In this document: in pieces, positions 1 through 7,586 of the stretch
Position numbering within the stretch: position 1 is the stretch's first letter
Layout: each line of letters starts with the position of its first letter
Origin: Rs1 sp000416275
Lineage (GTDB): Bacteria; Pseudomonadota; Gammaproteobacteria; Pseudomonadales; Balneatricaceae
DNA length: 64,000 nucleotides
Direction: 5' to 3'
NCBI GenBank assembly: GCA_965243635.1
Contig: OZ251574.1
Coordinates: 372,001 to 436,000 of the forward strand
Notes under the pieces: model-generated
Told to the model about the DNA's origin: nothing
The model's database searches: none
Seen by the model: only the letters and a program-made list of their open reading frames with translations
Program-made: the position numbers and the translations under genes

Positions 1-41
1 CCTATCAAAGTCAGTCCGCTAAACAGCGAGCAGGAGTTTAA
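1..41 (+). CDS. possible 3' end of the gene upstream of thyA (partial)
   Basis: Two frames close just before thyA, with stops at 20-22 and at 39-41. Either could be the tail of a gene running in from outside the window. In many gammaproteobacteria lgt precedes thyA, so lgt is a reasonable guess from context, but too few residues are present to recognise it. The CAGGAG at 30-35 is the thyA ribosome binding site. Confidence 0.25.
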   Translation, partial: YQSQSAKQRAGV

Positions 42-42
42 A

Positions 43-894
43 GTGCAACAGTATTTAGATTTATGTCGGCGGATTGTTGACGAGGGCGTGTGGGTCGAAA
101 ACTCGAGAACTGGCAAGCGCTGTTTGACCGTGATTAACGCCGATCTTGAGTACAATGTGGCCGCCAATCAATTTCCCTTGGTGACTACTCGAAAAAGCTA
201 TTGGAAAGCAGCTATCGCCGAATTGCTGGGTTACTTGCGAGGATACGATAATGCGGCGCAGTTTCGGGCGCTCGGCTGCAATACCTGGAATGCCAACGCC
301 AATCAAAATGCTGTTTGGCTGGCAAGTCCTTATCGTCGGGGTGAAGATGATATGGGGCGTGTTTACGGGGTACAGGGCCGATCATGGCTGACGCCAGATG
401 GCGGTGAGATTGATCAACTGCGTAAAATTGTCGATAACTTGGCAAAAGGTGTCGATGACCGCGGAGAAATACTCTCTTTTTACAACCCGGGAGAGTTTCA
501 TTTGGGTTGTCTGCGTCCCTGTATGCACACCCACACATTTTCTCTGTTGGGAGATAGTCTATATTTGAGCTCTTCGCAGCGCTCATGCGACGTGCCGCTC
601 GGTCAAAATTTCAATCAAATTCAGGTATTTACCTTGCTGGCTTTGATCGCCCAAATAACCGGCCACAAGGCGGGTAAGGCCTACCACAAAATAGTCAATG
701 CCCATATTTACGAAGATCAATTAGAGTTGATGCAAAATGTGCAATTGCAGCGTGAGCCGTTTGCCGCGCCAAAGCTAGCCATCAATCCAGATATTAAAAG
801 CTTAGAAGATCTTGAAACTTGGGTGACGCTGGCGGATTTTGAAGTGACAGGGTATCAACATCACGATCCGATTGCCTATCCCTTCTCGGTGTAA
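43..894 (+). CDS. thyA: thymidylate synthase
   Basis: Makes dTMP from dUMP with methylene-tetrahydrofolate, in the cytoplasm. The product has 283 residues and is of the longer Vibrio type rather than the 264-residue E. coli type. FPLVTTRKS lies at about residue 44, the catalytic cysteine is C160 in CLRPC, and the dUMP-binding QRSCDVPLG follows at about 179. PIAYPFSV closes the protein as expected for this subtype. The start is GTG at 43, chosen because CAGGAG lies 7 bases upstream and the first residues MQQYLDLC match the family. DHFR (folA) follows at 1677, so the dihydrofolate made by ThyA is recycled by a near neighbour. Confidence 0.97.
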   Translation: MQQYLDLCRRIVDEGVWVENSRTGKRCLTVINADLEYNVAANQFPLVTTRKSYWKAAIAELLGYLRGYDNAAQFRALGCNTWNANANQNAVWLASPYRRGEDDMGRVYGVQGRSWLTPDGGEIDQLRKIVDNLAKGVDDRGEILSFYNPGEFHLGCLRPCMHTHTFSLLGDSLYLSSSQRSCDVPLGQNFNQIQVFTLLALIAQITGHKAGKAYHKIVNAHIYEDQLELMQNVQLQREPFAAPKLAINPDIKSLEDLETWVTLADFEVTGYQHHDPIAYPFSV

Positions 895-931
895 TCATGG
901 TTCCGTTAATGCTTGTTTTAGTTGTCGGTAA

Positions 932-993
932 GTTAGGGAGTCTATGAATAAATCCACAGGGAAAAAGTGGGGCTTATTCGTAGGCTCCTTAGC
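932..993. terminator. long imperfect hairpin between convergent genes
   Basis: Bases 932-951 pair with 974-993 over 20 positions if G-U pairs are allowed. A smaller CCAC/GTGG stem (954-957 with 967-970) lies inside the loop. It lies between thyA (plus) and the ybaM-like gene (minus), where a two-way terminator would be expected. There is no clear T-run, so processing or mRNA protection, or a worn mobile palindrome, are alternatives. Confidence 0.45.
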
Positions 994-1065
994 GAGATGA
1001 TTTTGAAAATAAGGTAACATGCGGTGCTGATGTCTGGGGTTGGTCCATTCGGATCAGCCTACAGG

Positions 1066-1233
1066 TTACAGAGCTGTGTTTTCTATGCTGTTTTTGCGAC
1101 GCATATCTTGCAGTACTATTTCAAGTGCTAAAATAGAAGTGCTCGGGGCTATCTCGGCTTCTTCAAGTAATTGAATTAAATCAACGGCTAATCTAATGTG
1201 GCTAGGCGCTTTTTCTAAGGTCGGTCGGTTCAT
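1066..1233 (-). CDS. ybaM: YbaM-like DUF2496 small protein
   Basis: A 55-residue protein that begins MNRPTLEKAP and carries the core RLAVDLIQLLEEAEI followed by a second helix (ILALEIVLQDM). E. coli YbaM (53 residues) has the same layout: an AP pair, LAVDLI.LLEE, then AL.IV. The function of the family is unknown. In E. coli it lies next to priC, but no PriC is visible here. The start ATG (1233-1231) has AGAG about 8 bases upstream and an in-frame stop just before it. The gene is convergent with thyA. The family assignment rests on remembered sequence similarity. Confidence 0.75.
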   Translation of the reverse strand: MNRPTLEKAPSHIRLAVDLIQLLEEAEIAPSTSILALEIVLQDMRRKNSIENTAL

Positions 1234-1452
1234 TTTGTTTCTCTGCTATCCAATGTGCTATAAATTTTCTGATTGTTGCCACTGTAATATATATTACTTT
1301 GCCGTTTGGGTTAGTCGTTTTTTCGAAAAATAGTCGAATGGTGAGTGTTTGCTTTTTAAGTAATTGATCGTAGCGTAGATCGATTTTTAGTATCATGCTG
1401 CATGAATATTAAGACGAGTTATTAGGCTGAGGAAAGCAGCGGCGTTCGCTGC

Positions 1453-1521
1453 TCTGAATCTGTAGCATCGGAGTGTATCAATCGTTTATGCTAAAAGCTG
1501 CATGGCAAACACTGATTCAGG
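1453..1521. repeat. degenerate copy of the 69-bp miniature element
   Basis: This stretch is 69 bases long, the same as the intact element at 57619-57687. About 44 of 69 positions match it without gaps, including the outer CTGAATC and CACT.ATTCAGG ends. No target duplication can be seen, so this would be an old copy. It lies in the 443-bp gap between the ybaM-like gene and folA, which otherwise shows no gene that I trust. Confidence 0.45.
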
Positions 1522-1676
1522 CTTATGTTGAGCGATTCTCAGTCGAAATTATGCATCTAGTCGTGCTTTATTGGTTAAGGTGTCGCGAAAATTTGTTTGT
1601 CGTATGTTAGGCAGTTCCCAGTCAGGCTTATAAAATGAATGTGGTTATTTCTAAGTAGTAAAGGTGAAGTAAAATT

Positions 1677-2183
1677 ATGAAATTGGCTATTATTGTCGCT
1701 CAATCAACCAATAGGGTAATAGGAATTAATAATACCCTTCCTTGGAAATTACCCAAAGATTTGCAGTATTTTAAACAGGTAACTACGGGTAAGCCAATTA
1801 TTATGGGCCGAAAAACCTATCAATCTATCGGTAGGCCGCTGCCCAATCGCAGTAATATTGTGATCACTAGAGATGCGTCTTACAGCCCAGCTGGAGTGCA
1901 GGTGGTTAATAGTCTAGATGCTGCGATTGAGTTCGCAAAAGCGGTTTGTGATAAAGATGGTGGCAGTGAGGTGATGGTGATAGGTGGCGCGCAAATTTAT
2001 CAGCAGGCTTTGCCTATGGCGGATACGTTATATATAACTGAGGTCAACGCTGTGATTGAAGGTGATGCTTTTTTTCCCGATATTGATTACCGCTTGTATG
2101 CGGAGCAAAGTCGTCAGGATTGTGTCGCTGATCAGACTAATCCGTATTCTTATAGTTTTGTTACTTATAAGAAGGTTGTCTGA
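1677..2183 (+). CDS. folA: dihydrofolate reductase
   Basis: Reduces dihydrofolate to tetrahydrofolate with NADPH; this is the target of trimethoprim. The product has 168 residues, near the chromosomal E. coli length (159). LPWKLPKDLQYF at residues 21-32 includes W23 and the catalytic acid D28. GRKTYQSIGRPLPNR is the NADPH-binding segment, and VIGGAQIY lies near 101-108. The ATG at 1677 follows AAGGTGAAG. Its stop codon overlaps the birA start by one base (TGATG), so the two are probably translated together. Confidence 0.97.
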   Translation: MKLAIIVAQSTNRVIGINNTLPWKLPKDLQYFKQVTTGKPIIMGRKTYQSIGRPLPNRSNIVITRDASYSPAGVQVVNSLDAAIEFAKAVCDKDGGSEVMVIGGAQIYQQALPMADTLYITEVNAVIEGDAFFPDIDYRLYAEQSRQDCVADQTNPYSYSFVTYKKVV

Positions 2184-3178
2184 TGGTGGATCTCGCACTG
2201 CTTAAAATTCTTGCCGACGGGAAGTTTCATTCGGGAACTTCTCTGGGTGTCGCTTTGGGTTTAAGTCGTAGTGCTGTTTGGAAGCAGATGCAAGCGCTGC
2301 AGGAATACGGTGTTGAGGTTTATAGCGTCAGAGGTCGTGGCTATAGGTTGCCTGAGGGTTTGGACTTGTTAAGCGTGGATAAGATCAAAGCGCTGCTGGG
2401 AGATCAGGTAGAGAAAAATCTTAAGCACATTGAGTTAAAAACATTTACCGACTCGACAAATTTGATGGCGCTGAGGAATATTCAAGAACACAATCACGGT
2501 GCTTTGTATTTGGCTGAATATCAAAGTGCTGGTCGCGGACGTCGTGGCAGGACATGGCTGGGGCCGGTAGCGACCAATTTATACTTCTCTTTAATGTGGA
2601 GTTTTTCCGGAGGGGTTGCCGCGATCGAAGGTCTGAGTCTAATGGTGGGTTTGGCTATCGTACAAGGATTGTCCAAAGTGGGTATTCAGGGCGTGACATT
2701 GAAGTGGCCAAATGACTTGCTTTATAAAGAGCAGAAATTGGCGGGTATTCTAATAGAAATGCAAGGGGATGCGTCTGGGGATGTCTCGGTGGTGATAGGT
2801 GTGGGTTTGAATGTGAAGATGAATGCTGCTTCAGTCCAGGCCCGAGAAATTGATCAGCCCTGGGTGGACTTGCAGAGTATTATTGATCGCTCTATCGATA
2901 GAAATAAGTTGCTGGCGAGTATAGTGGGCCAATTGTTGACTAATTTGGACGAGTTTAGTAAACGGGGTTTCGCGGCCTTTATCGACGCTTGGCATAAATA
3001 TCATGCATTTCAAAATAGCTATGTAAAGCTACAGACAAATAACTCAGAAATTGAGGGTATTTGCAGAGGTGTCAATCAGCAAGGTGCGCTGCTATTGGAG
3101 CGCTATGGCAAGATTGAGGCTTTTCACGGCGGCGAAATTAGCGTCCGTAAACTAGTGGCGCCAGATGATTCTGTTTAA
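2183..3178 (+). CDS. birA: biotin-protein ligase / biotin operon repressor
   Basis: Activates biotin as biotinyl-AMP and attaches it to the acetyl-CoA carboxylase carrier protein; the holo form can repress bio genes. The protein has 331 residues. Residues 1-60 are a winged helix-turn-helix (LGLSRSAVWKQMQALQEYG), so this is the two-function BirA. The catalytic part has GRGRRG at 117-122 and then WPNDLLYKEQKLAGILIE. The C-terminal small SH3-like domain is present. It overlaps folA by 1 base and coaX by 14 bases, suggesting a folA-birA-coaX transcript. Confidence 0.96.
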   Translation: MVDLALLKILADGKFHSGTSLGVALGLSRSAVWKQMQALQEYGVEVYSVRGRGYRLPEGLDLLSVDKIKALLGDQVEKNLKHIELKTFTDSTNLMALRNIQEHNHGALYLAEYQSAGRGRRGRTWLGPVATNLYFSLMWSFSGGVAAIEGLSLMVGLAIVQGLSKVGIQGVTLKWPNDLLYKEQKLAGILIEMQGDASGDVSVVIGVGLNVKMNAASVQAREIDQPWVDLQSIIDRSIDRNKLLASIVGQLLTNLDEFSKRGFAAFIDAWHKYHAFQNSYVKLQTNNSEIEGICRGVNQQGALLLERYGKIEAFHGGEISVRKLVAPDDSV

Positions 3179-3896
3179 TCTGGAGATAGACCTAGGTAAT
3201 AGTTATTGCAAATGGCGGCTAGTCGCTGCTGGTGAGGTGGTAAAGCGAGGTGTGAGTCAGACGCAGCGGCAGCTGAATACGGAGATGTTTGAGAGTGTCG
3301 CCGAATTGGCAGTTGTGAAAGTAAAGGTCTGCAGTGTGGTTGCTGATGCCATTAATCAGCAGCTCAGTGCTTTGGTTGATCGATTGTGGGGAGTGAGTGC
3401 CGAGTATTTTAAAGTGCAGGCGCGCTGCGCGGGAGTAACTAATAGTTATGCTGTGCCAGAAAAAATGGGTGCAGATCGCTGGTTGGCATCGATTGCGGCG
3501 GTAAATCTCTATGCGGGGCAGGAGCTGTGTATCGCCGACTGTGGCAGTGCTATTAATTTGGAGTTTGTCACGGCCCGCGGCGTTCATATAGGGGGTTATA
3601 TACTGCCTGGCTTGAGGTTGATGCAGCAGGCGCTGCTGAAAAATACTGCGCTAGTCAGTAGTGCTGCCAGTAGAGCTGACTTGCAGCTTGGTGTTGATAC
3701 GCAGTCGAGTGTTGCAAACGGTAGTTTGTTGATGGCAGTGGCTGTGCTAGAAAAAATGCAGCGGGAAATGCAGCAAAAAGAAGGTCTGCTGTTACTGACC
3801 GGAGGTGATTCAGCAGTGCTGAAAGACTATATAGAGGGTGACGATGTCATCTACTTGCCTGAATTGGTGTTGCAAGGTTTCGCTTTTGTCGAATAA
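3165..3896 (+). CDS. coaX: type III pantothenate kinase
   Basis: Phosphorylates pantothenate, the first step of coenzyme A synthesis. The 243 residues carry the family marks: IDLGNSYCKW near residue 8 (phosphate-binding loop), GADRWLA near 102, DCGSAINLEF near 125, and GGYILPGL near 144. The D.G.A motif reads DCGSA instead of the more usual D.GTA, a mild departure. The CoaX type replaces E. coli CoaA at the same chromosomal position next to birA and the tRNA-tuf block. The start lies inside birA, giving a 14-base overlap. No strong terminator was found after it. Confidence 0.95.
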   Translation: MILFNLEIDLGNSYCKWRLVAAGEVVKRGVSQTQRQLNTEMFESVAELAVVKVKVCSVVADAINQQLSALVDRLWGVSAEYFKVQARCAGVTNSYAVPEKMGADRWLASIAAVNLYAGQELCIADCGSAINLEFVTARGVHIGGYILPGLRLMQQALLKNTALVSSAASRADLQLGVDTQSSVANGSLLMAVAVLEKMQREMQQKEGLLLLTGGDSAVLKDYIEGDDVIYLPELVLQGFAFVE

Positions 3897-4122
3897 GCTG
3901 CTGCGAAATATTTGCTCTACTGGCGGTCTTTGGTAAAAACTGTGCTAAATCGGAAAATTTATATAAAAGGTTAGGGTTTAACAAGTTGTATATAGCGGGC
4001 CTTTATTGGCTGTATATCAGCTGAAAGTGGTGGTGTTGGCGCTGTGGTTGTTGGTTTTTTGAGCGTTGTATTAGAAAATAAAATAAAACATCACTAAAAA
4101 CGAAAATAAATGGAATAAGGGG

Positions 4123-4151
4123 TTGCATCAAACAATAGTGCTGAGTACTAT
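4123..4151 (+). promoter_or_regulatory. sigma-70 promoter of the tRNA-tuf transcript
   Basis: TTGCAT (4123-4128), a 17-base spacer and TACTAT (4146-4151) are followed by the GC-rich GTGCGCC. Such a discriminator is typical of stringently controlled stable-RNA promoters. The first tRNA begins 21 bases after the -10 box. The 275-bp gap upstream of it (3897-4171) holds no gene. Confidence 0.75.
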
Positions 4152-4171
4152 GTGCGCCACTTCGATGCAGT

Positions 4172-4247
<76 letters not shown>

Positions 4248-4286
4248 TTTATTAAGTTAAATGATTGAAGTGAAGATTAAATTGCT

Positions 4287-4370
4287 GGTGGGGTTCCCGA
4301 GTGGCCAAAGGGATCAGACTGTAAATCTGACGCGTAAGCTTCGGTGGTTCGAATCCACCTCCCACCACCA
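4287..4370 (+). tRNA. tRNA-Tyr (anticodon GTA)
   Basis: An 84-base class II tRNA with a long variable arm and encoded CCA. The acceptor GGTGGGG pairs with TCCCACC (one G-U), and the anticodon GTA is at 4321-4323 in CAGACTGTAAATCTG. GGTTCGAATCC is the T arm. Confidence 0.97.
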
Positions 4371-4385
4371 TTTAATTAACAATAT

Positions 4386-4460
<75 letters not shown>

Positions 4461-4500
4461 GATTTGTACTGAATGCTTGATAGTGTTCGAGTGAGATTTT

Positions 4501-4575
4501 GCTCATGTAGCTCAGGGGTAGAGCACGCCCTTGGTAAGGGCGAGGTCGGCGGTTCAATTCCGCCTATGAGCTCCA
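4501..4575 (+). tRNA. tRNA-Thr (anticodon GGT)
   Basis: A 75-base cloverleaf with encoded CCA. The acceptor GCTCATG pairs with TATGAGC (one G-U), and the anticodon GGT is at 4533-4535. It is the last tRNA before the attenuator-like hairpin and tuf. Confidence 0.97.
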
Positions 4576-4583
4576 AATTTTCT

Positions 4584-4615
4584 AAGGTAGATATAGTGAT
4601 ATGTCTGCCTTTTTT
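4584..4615 (+). terminator. attenuator-like terminator between tRNA-Thr and tuf
   Basis: AAGGTAGATAT (4584-4594) pairs with ATATGTCTGCCTT (4599-4611) around the loop AGTG, with a two-base bulge, and runs into six Ts. It lies 9 bases after the tRNA CCA and 35 bases before the tuf start. It should terminate part of the tRNA transcript and also provide a 3' end for tRNA processing. Confidence 0.65.
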
Positions 4616-4649
4616 GTATGCAATACAATTAAACAGTTGAGATAAAGCG

Positions 4650-5873
4650 ATGGCTAAGCAAGTATTTGAGCGTAACTTGCCGCACGTTAACGTTGGTACT
4701 ATTGGCCACGTTGACCACGGCAAAACAACATTAACAGCAGCACTTACCCGTGTTTGTGCAGAAGTATACGGCGGCGAAGCTGTTGCTTTTGACGGTATCG
4801 ACAATGCACCTGAAGAGCGTGAGCGCGGTATCACTATCTCAACTTCACACGTTGAATATGAGTCGGCTACTCGCCACTATGCTCACGTAGATTGCCCAGG
4901 TCACGCCGATTATGTTAAAAACATGATTACCGGTGCTGCGCAAATGGACGGTGGTATCTTAGTTTGTGGCGCGACTGATGGTCCTATGCCGCAAACACGT
5001 GAGCACATCTTGCTTTCACGTCAGGTTGGTGTTCCATACATCGTGGTTTTCCTAAACAAAGCTGATCTTCTTGCAGAAGATTGTGGCGGCGTTGGTACTG
5101 AAGAGTACGACGAGATGCTAGAGCTAGTTGAAATGGAAATTCGCGAACTGTTAGATCAGTACGATTTCCCGGGTGATGACACACCAATCATTGCTGGATC
5201 TGCTTTAATGGCATTAAACGGCGAAGATGAGAACGAGCTGGGTACAACAGCTGTTAAGAAGCTTATCGAAGCGCTAGATACATACATCCCATTACCTGAG
5301 CGTGCTATCGACGGTGCATTCTTAATGCCTATCGAAGATGTTTTCTCTATCTCAGGTCGCGGTACTGTTGTAACTGGTCGTGTTGAGCGCGGCATCGTTA
5401 ATACCGGTTCTGAAGTTGAAATCGTCGGTGTTCGCGATACAGTTAAGACTACCTGTACTGGTGTTGAAATGTTCCGTAAGTTGCTTGACGAAGGTCGTGC
5501 TGGCGAGAACATTGGCGCGCTATTGCGTGGTACTAAGCGTGAAGATGTTGAACGTGGACAAGTACTTGCAGCTCCAGGATCAATTACTCCGCACACTGGC
5601 TTTGAAGGCGAAGTGTACGTGCTAAGTAAAGATGAAGGTGGTCGTCATACGCCTTTCTTTAAAGGTTACCGTCCACAGTTCTTCTTCCGTACTACCGATA
5701 TCACCGGTGATGTTCAGCTGCCTGAAGGCGTTGAAATGGTCATGCCTGGCGATAACGTTAAGATGGTTGTAGAGCTAATTAACCCGATCGCGATGGAAGA
5801 AGGTTTACGCTTCGCTATCCGTGAAGGTGGTCGTACTGTTGGTGCTGGTGTTGTTTCAAAAATCACTAAGTAG
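4650..5873 (+). CDS. tuf: elongation factor Tu (copy 1)
   Basis: Brings aminoacyl-tRNA to the ribosome as a GTP complex. The 407 residues are about a dozen longer than E. coli EF-Tu (394). The extra length includes the segment near EDCGGVGTEEYDE and a longer stretch before the second domain. The G motifs are GHVDHGKTT, DCPGHADY and NKADL; FKGYRPQFFFRTTD and the closing AGVVSKITK mark domains 2-3. The protein appears identical to the copy at 21415. At DNA level the ends differ at scattered silent sites while roughly 4960-5520 reads as identical, a sign of gene conversion. Start is ATG. Confidence 0.98.
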   Translation: MAKQVFERNLPHVNVGTIGHVDHGKTTLTAALTRVCAEVYGGEAVAFDGIDNAPEERERGITISTSHVEYESATRHYAHVDCPGHADYVKNMITGAAQMDGGILVCGATDGPMPQTREHILLSRQVGVPYIVVFLNKADLLAEDCGGVGTEEYDEMLELVEMEIRELLDQYDFPGDDTPIIAGSALMALNGEDENELGTTAVKKLIEALDTYIPLPERAIDGAFLMPIEDVFSISGRGTVVTGRVERGIVNTGSEVEIVGVRDTVKTTCTGVEMFRKLLDEGRAGENIGALLRGTKREDVERGQVLAAPGSITPHTGFEGEVYVLSKDEGGRHTPFFKGYRPQFFFRTTDITGDVQLPEGVEMVMPGDNVKMVVELINPIAMEEGLRFAIREGGRTVGAGVVSKITK

Positions 5874-5896
5874 TATTGGTGGTTGCTAGGATAGGG

Positions 5897-5920
5897 TTGC
5901 TGTGAAATAAAAGCAATTTT
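5897..5920 (+). terminator. weak hairpin after tuf
   Basis: TTGCT (5897-5901) pairs with AGCAA (5912-5916) around a 10-base loop and is followed by TTTT. The stem is short, so termination would be partial. The next promoter starts 4 bases later. Confidence 0.3.
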
Positions 5921-5923
5921 ATC

Positions 5924-5952
5924 TTGTGAAAAATCAAGGCTGTGAGTATAAT
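5924..5952 (+). promoter_or_regulatory. sigma-70 promoter of tRNA-Trp-secE-nusG
   Basis: TTGTGA (5924-5929), a 17-base spacer and a perfect TATAAT (5947-5952) are followed by GCGCATCC, another GC-rich discriminator. tRNA-Trp begins 20 bases downstream, so secE and nusG are probably transcribed with it. Confidence 0.8.
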
Positions 5953-5971
5953 GCGCATCCTTGTTTTTAAT

Positions 5972-6047
<76 letters not shown>

Positions 6048-6131
6048 TTCTTAATCAAGAATGGCATCTGAGAATAGATAGAAATAAGTAGTATCTAGAA
6101 CATTAATTATCACCATTTAGAGGCATAAGAC

Positions 6132-6500
6132 GTGAGTTCAAAGATTGAAGCAAATGGGTCTAAACTCGATGGTTTGAAATGGTTGGTGGTTGTCGCTCTA
6201 GTGGCGGTAGGTGTTGTAGGTAACTCATTCTACGCTGATCAATCTTTGCTTTATCGTGTAGTTGCGCTGTTGTTGATTGCAGGTGTGGCTGGTTTTGTAG
6301 GTTTCCAGACGACTAGAGGTGCGGCCTTTGTGACGCACATGAAGGAAGCCAAAAACGAAATTCGTAAAGTGGTTTGGCCAACTCGTCAAGAGACCGGTCA
6401 GACAACGATGATGGTTGTCGGTGTAGTGATTATAATTGGCTTCCTGCTGTGGGGTTTAGATACCTTCCTTGGCTGGGTAGTCTCTAGTGTGATTGGTTAG
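6132..6500 (+). CDS. secE: protein translocase subunit SecE
   Basis: Small membrane partner of SecY in the Sec channel. It has 122 residues and three membrane segments (about 13-33, 40-60 and 92-120), as in the three-helix E. coli type. The conserved cytoplasmic amphipathic helix with EIRKVVWPTRQET precedes the last segment. The start is GTG at 6132, 9 bases after TAGAGG. It is followed by nusG, the invariant neighbour. Confidence 0.96.
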   Translation: MSSKIEANGSKLDGLKWLVVVALVAVGVVGNSFYADQSLLYRVVALLLIAGVAGFVGFQTTRGAAFVTHMKEAKNEIRKVVWPTRQETGQTTMMVVGVVIIIGFLLWGLDTFLGWVVSSVIG

Positions 6501-6510
6501 GGCGAAAGTT

Positions 6511-7047
6511 ATGGCGAAGAATTGGTATATTATTCATGCTTACTCTAACTACGAAAAACGCGTAGTTGCATCGCTGAAGGATCGTATCGAAAGTAATGGT
6601 ATGGAAGATCTGTTCGGTGAGATTTTGGTGCCTTCTGAGGAAGTTGTCGAAATAAGAGACGGTAAAAAGCGCAGATCAGAGCGTAAGTTTTATCCAGGTT
6701 ATGTCTTCATAGAAATGGAGATGAATGATGATACTTGGCAGTTAGTTAAGCATACTGACCGAGTGTTAGGTTTTGTTGGCGGTAAACGCGATGAGCCTGC
6801 AGCTATTTCAAAGCGCGAAGCTGACGAGATGTTGTCTAGAGTGAGAAGCGGTAGCGAAGATATTCCGCGTCCAAAGACAGTGTTTGAGCCGGGCGAGATA
6901 GTTAGAGTTAACGACGGTCCGTTTAAAGATTTTGATGGTACAGTTGAAGAAGTTGACTACGAGAAGAATAAGATGAAAGTGGCGGTCTTGATATTTGGTA
7001 GATCGACACCTGTTGAGCTTGAGTTTGGTCAGGTTTCAAAGGTTTAA
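6511..7047 (+). CDS. nusG: transcription termination/antitermination factor NusG
   Basis: Binds RNA polymerase and links it to Rho or to ribosomal protein S10. It has 178 residues with the start at ATG 6511; the frame stays open to 6493, but MAKNWYIIHAYSNYE is the family N-terminus and GGCGAAAG lies just upstream. The NGN domain spans about 1-115 (YPGYVFIEMEM), and the KOW domain about 125-178 (VNDGPFKDFDGTVEEV). It sits 10 bases after secE. Confidence 0.97.
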   Translation: MAKNWYIIHAYSNYEKRVVASLKDRIESNGMEDLFGEILVPSEEVVEIRDGKKRRSERKFYPGYVFIEMEMNDDTWQLVKHTDRVLGFVGGKRDEPAAISKREADEMLSRVRSGSEDIPRPKTVFEPGEIVRVNDGPFKDFDGTVEEVDYEKNKMKVAVLIFGRSTPVELEFGQVSKV

Positions 7048-7067
7048 AAGAGTACTGATTCACTAAG

Positions 7068-7104
7068 ATCCCTGCCCTCATTTTGAAGGTGGGGATTCTT
7101 TGTC
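7068..7104 (+). terminator. hairpin between nusG and rplK
   Basis: ATCCCTGCC (7068-7076) pairs with GGTGGGGAT (7088-7096) through nine positions including two G-U pairs, with an 11-base loop. It is followed by TCTTTGTCT. It would be a partial terminator or processing site ahead of the L11 leader. Confidence 0.4.
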
Positions 7105-7113
7105 TATAGAGAA

Positions 7114-7139
7114 CGGGAAGCCGCAAGGCGTTTGACCCA
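7114..7139 (+). promoter_or_regulatory. candidate L1-binding leader of rplK-rplA
   Basis: GGG (7115-7117) pairs with CCC (7136-7138). Inside it, GCC (7120-7122) pairs with GGC (7127-7129) around a GCAA tetraloop, leaving an uneven loop of AA opposite GTTTGA. L1 is known to repress the L11 operon by binding such an asymmetric hairpin just before rplK. This one sits 13 bases before the start codon. The motif match is from memory. Confidence 0.55.
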
Positions 7140-7151
7140 TTAGGAGTTAAA

Positions 7152-7586
7152 ATGGCTAAGAAAATCACAGCTTATATCAAGCTGCAAGTTAAAGCCGGAC
7201 AGGCGAACCCTAGTCCACCAGTTGGTCCAGCGCTTGGACAGCACGGCGTTAATATCATGGAATTCTGTAAGGCGTTTAATGCGGCTACACAATCCAATGA
7301 GCCGGGAATGCCAATTCCTGTTGTTATTACGGTATATGCTGATCGCAGCTTTACGTTTGTAACTAAAACTCCGCCAGCGTCAATTCTGTTAAAGAAAGCG
7401 CTTGGTCTTAAGAGTGGTTCTGGTCGTCCTAACACAGAGAAGGTGGGTACTGTTACTCGCGCTCAGTTAGAAGAAATCGCGACTGCTAAGATGGCAGATT
7501 TGACCGCCGCAGATATGGATGCAGCCGTTAGAACTATCTCTGGCTCAGCTCGCAGCATGGGTATACTTGTTGAGGGTGACGAATAA
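7152..7586 (+). CDS. rplK: 50S ribosomal protein L11
   Basis: Binds 23S rRNA at the GTPase centre. It has 144 residues against 142 in E. coli. The N-terminal domain has IKLQVKAGQANPSPPVGPAL, and the C-terminal domain ends in AVRTISGSARSMGI. GGAGTT lies 6 bases before the ATG. Its stop overlaps the rplA start by one base (TAATG), giving translational coupling so that L1 can control both. Confidence 0.98.
   Translation: MAKKITAYIKLQVKAGQANPSPPVGPALGQHGVNIMEFCKAFNAATQSNEPGMPIPVVITVYADRSFTFVTKTPPASILLKKALGLKSGSGRPNTEKVGTVTRAQLEEIATAKMADLTAADMDAAVRTISGSARSMGILVEGDE

Noticed and set aside
1202..1396. 64-codon minus-strand open frame upstream of the ybaM-like gene
   Set aside because: It overlaps the better supported ybaM-like start by 32 bases in another frame, has no domain that I recognise and no clear ribosome site.
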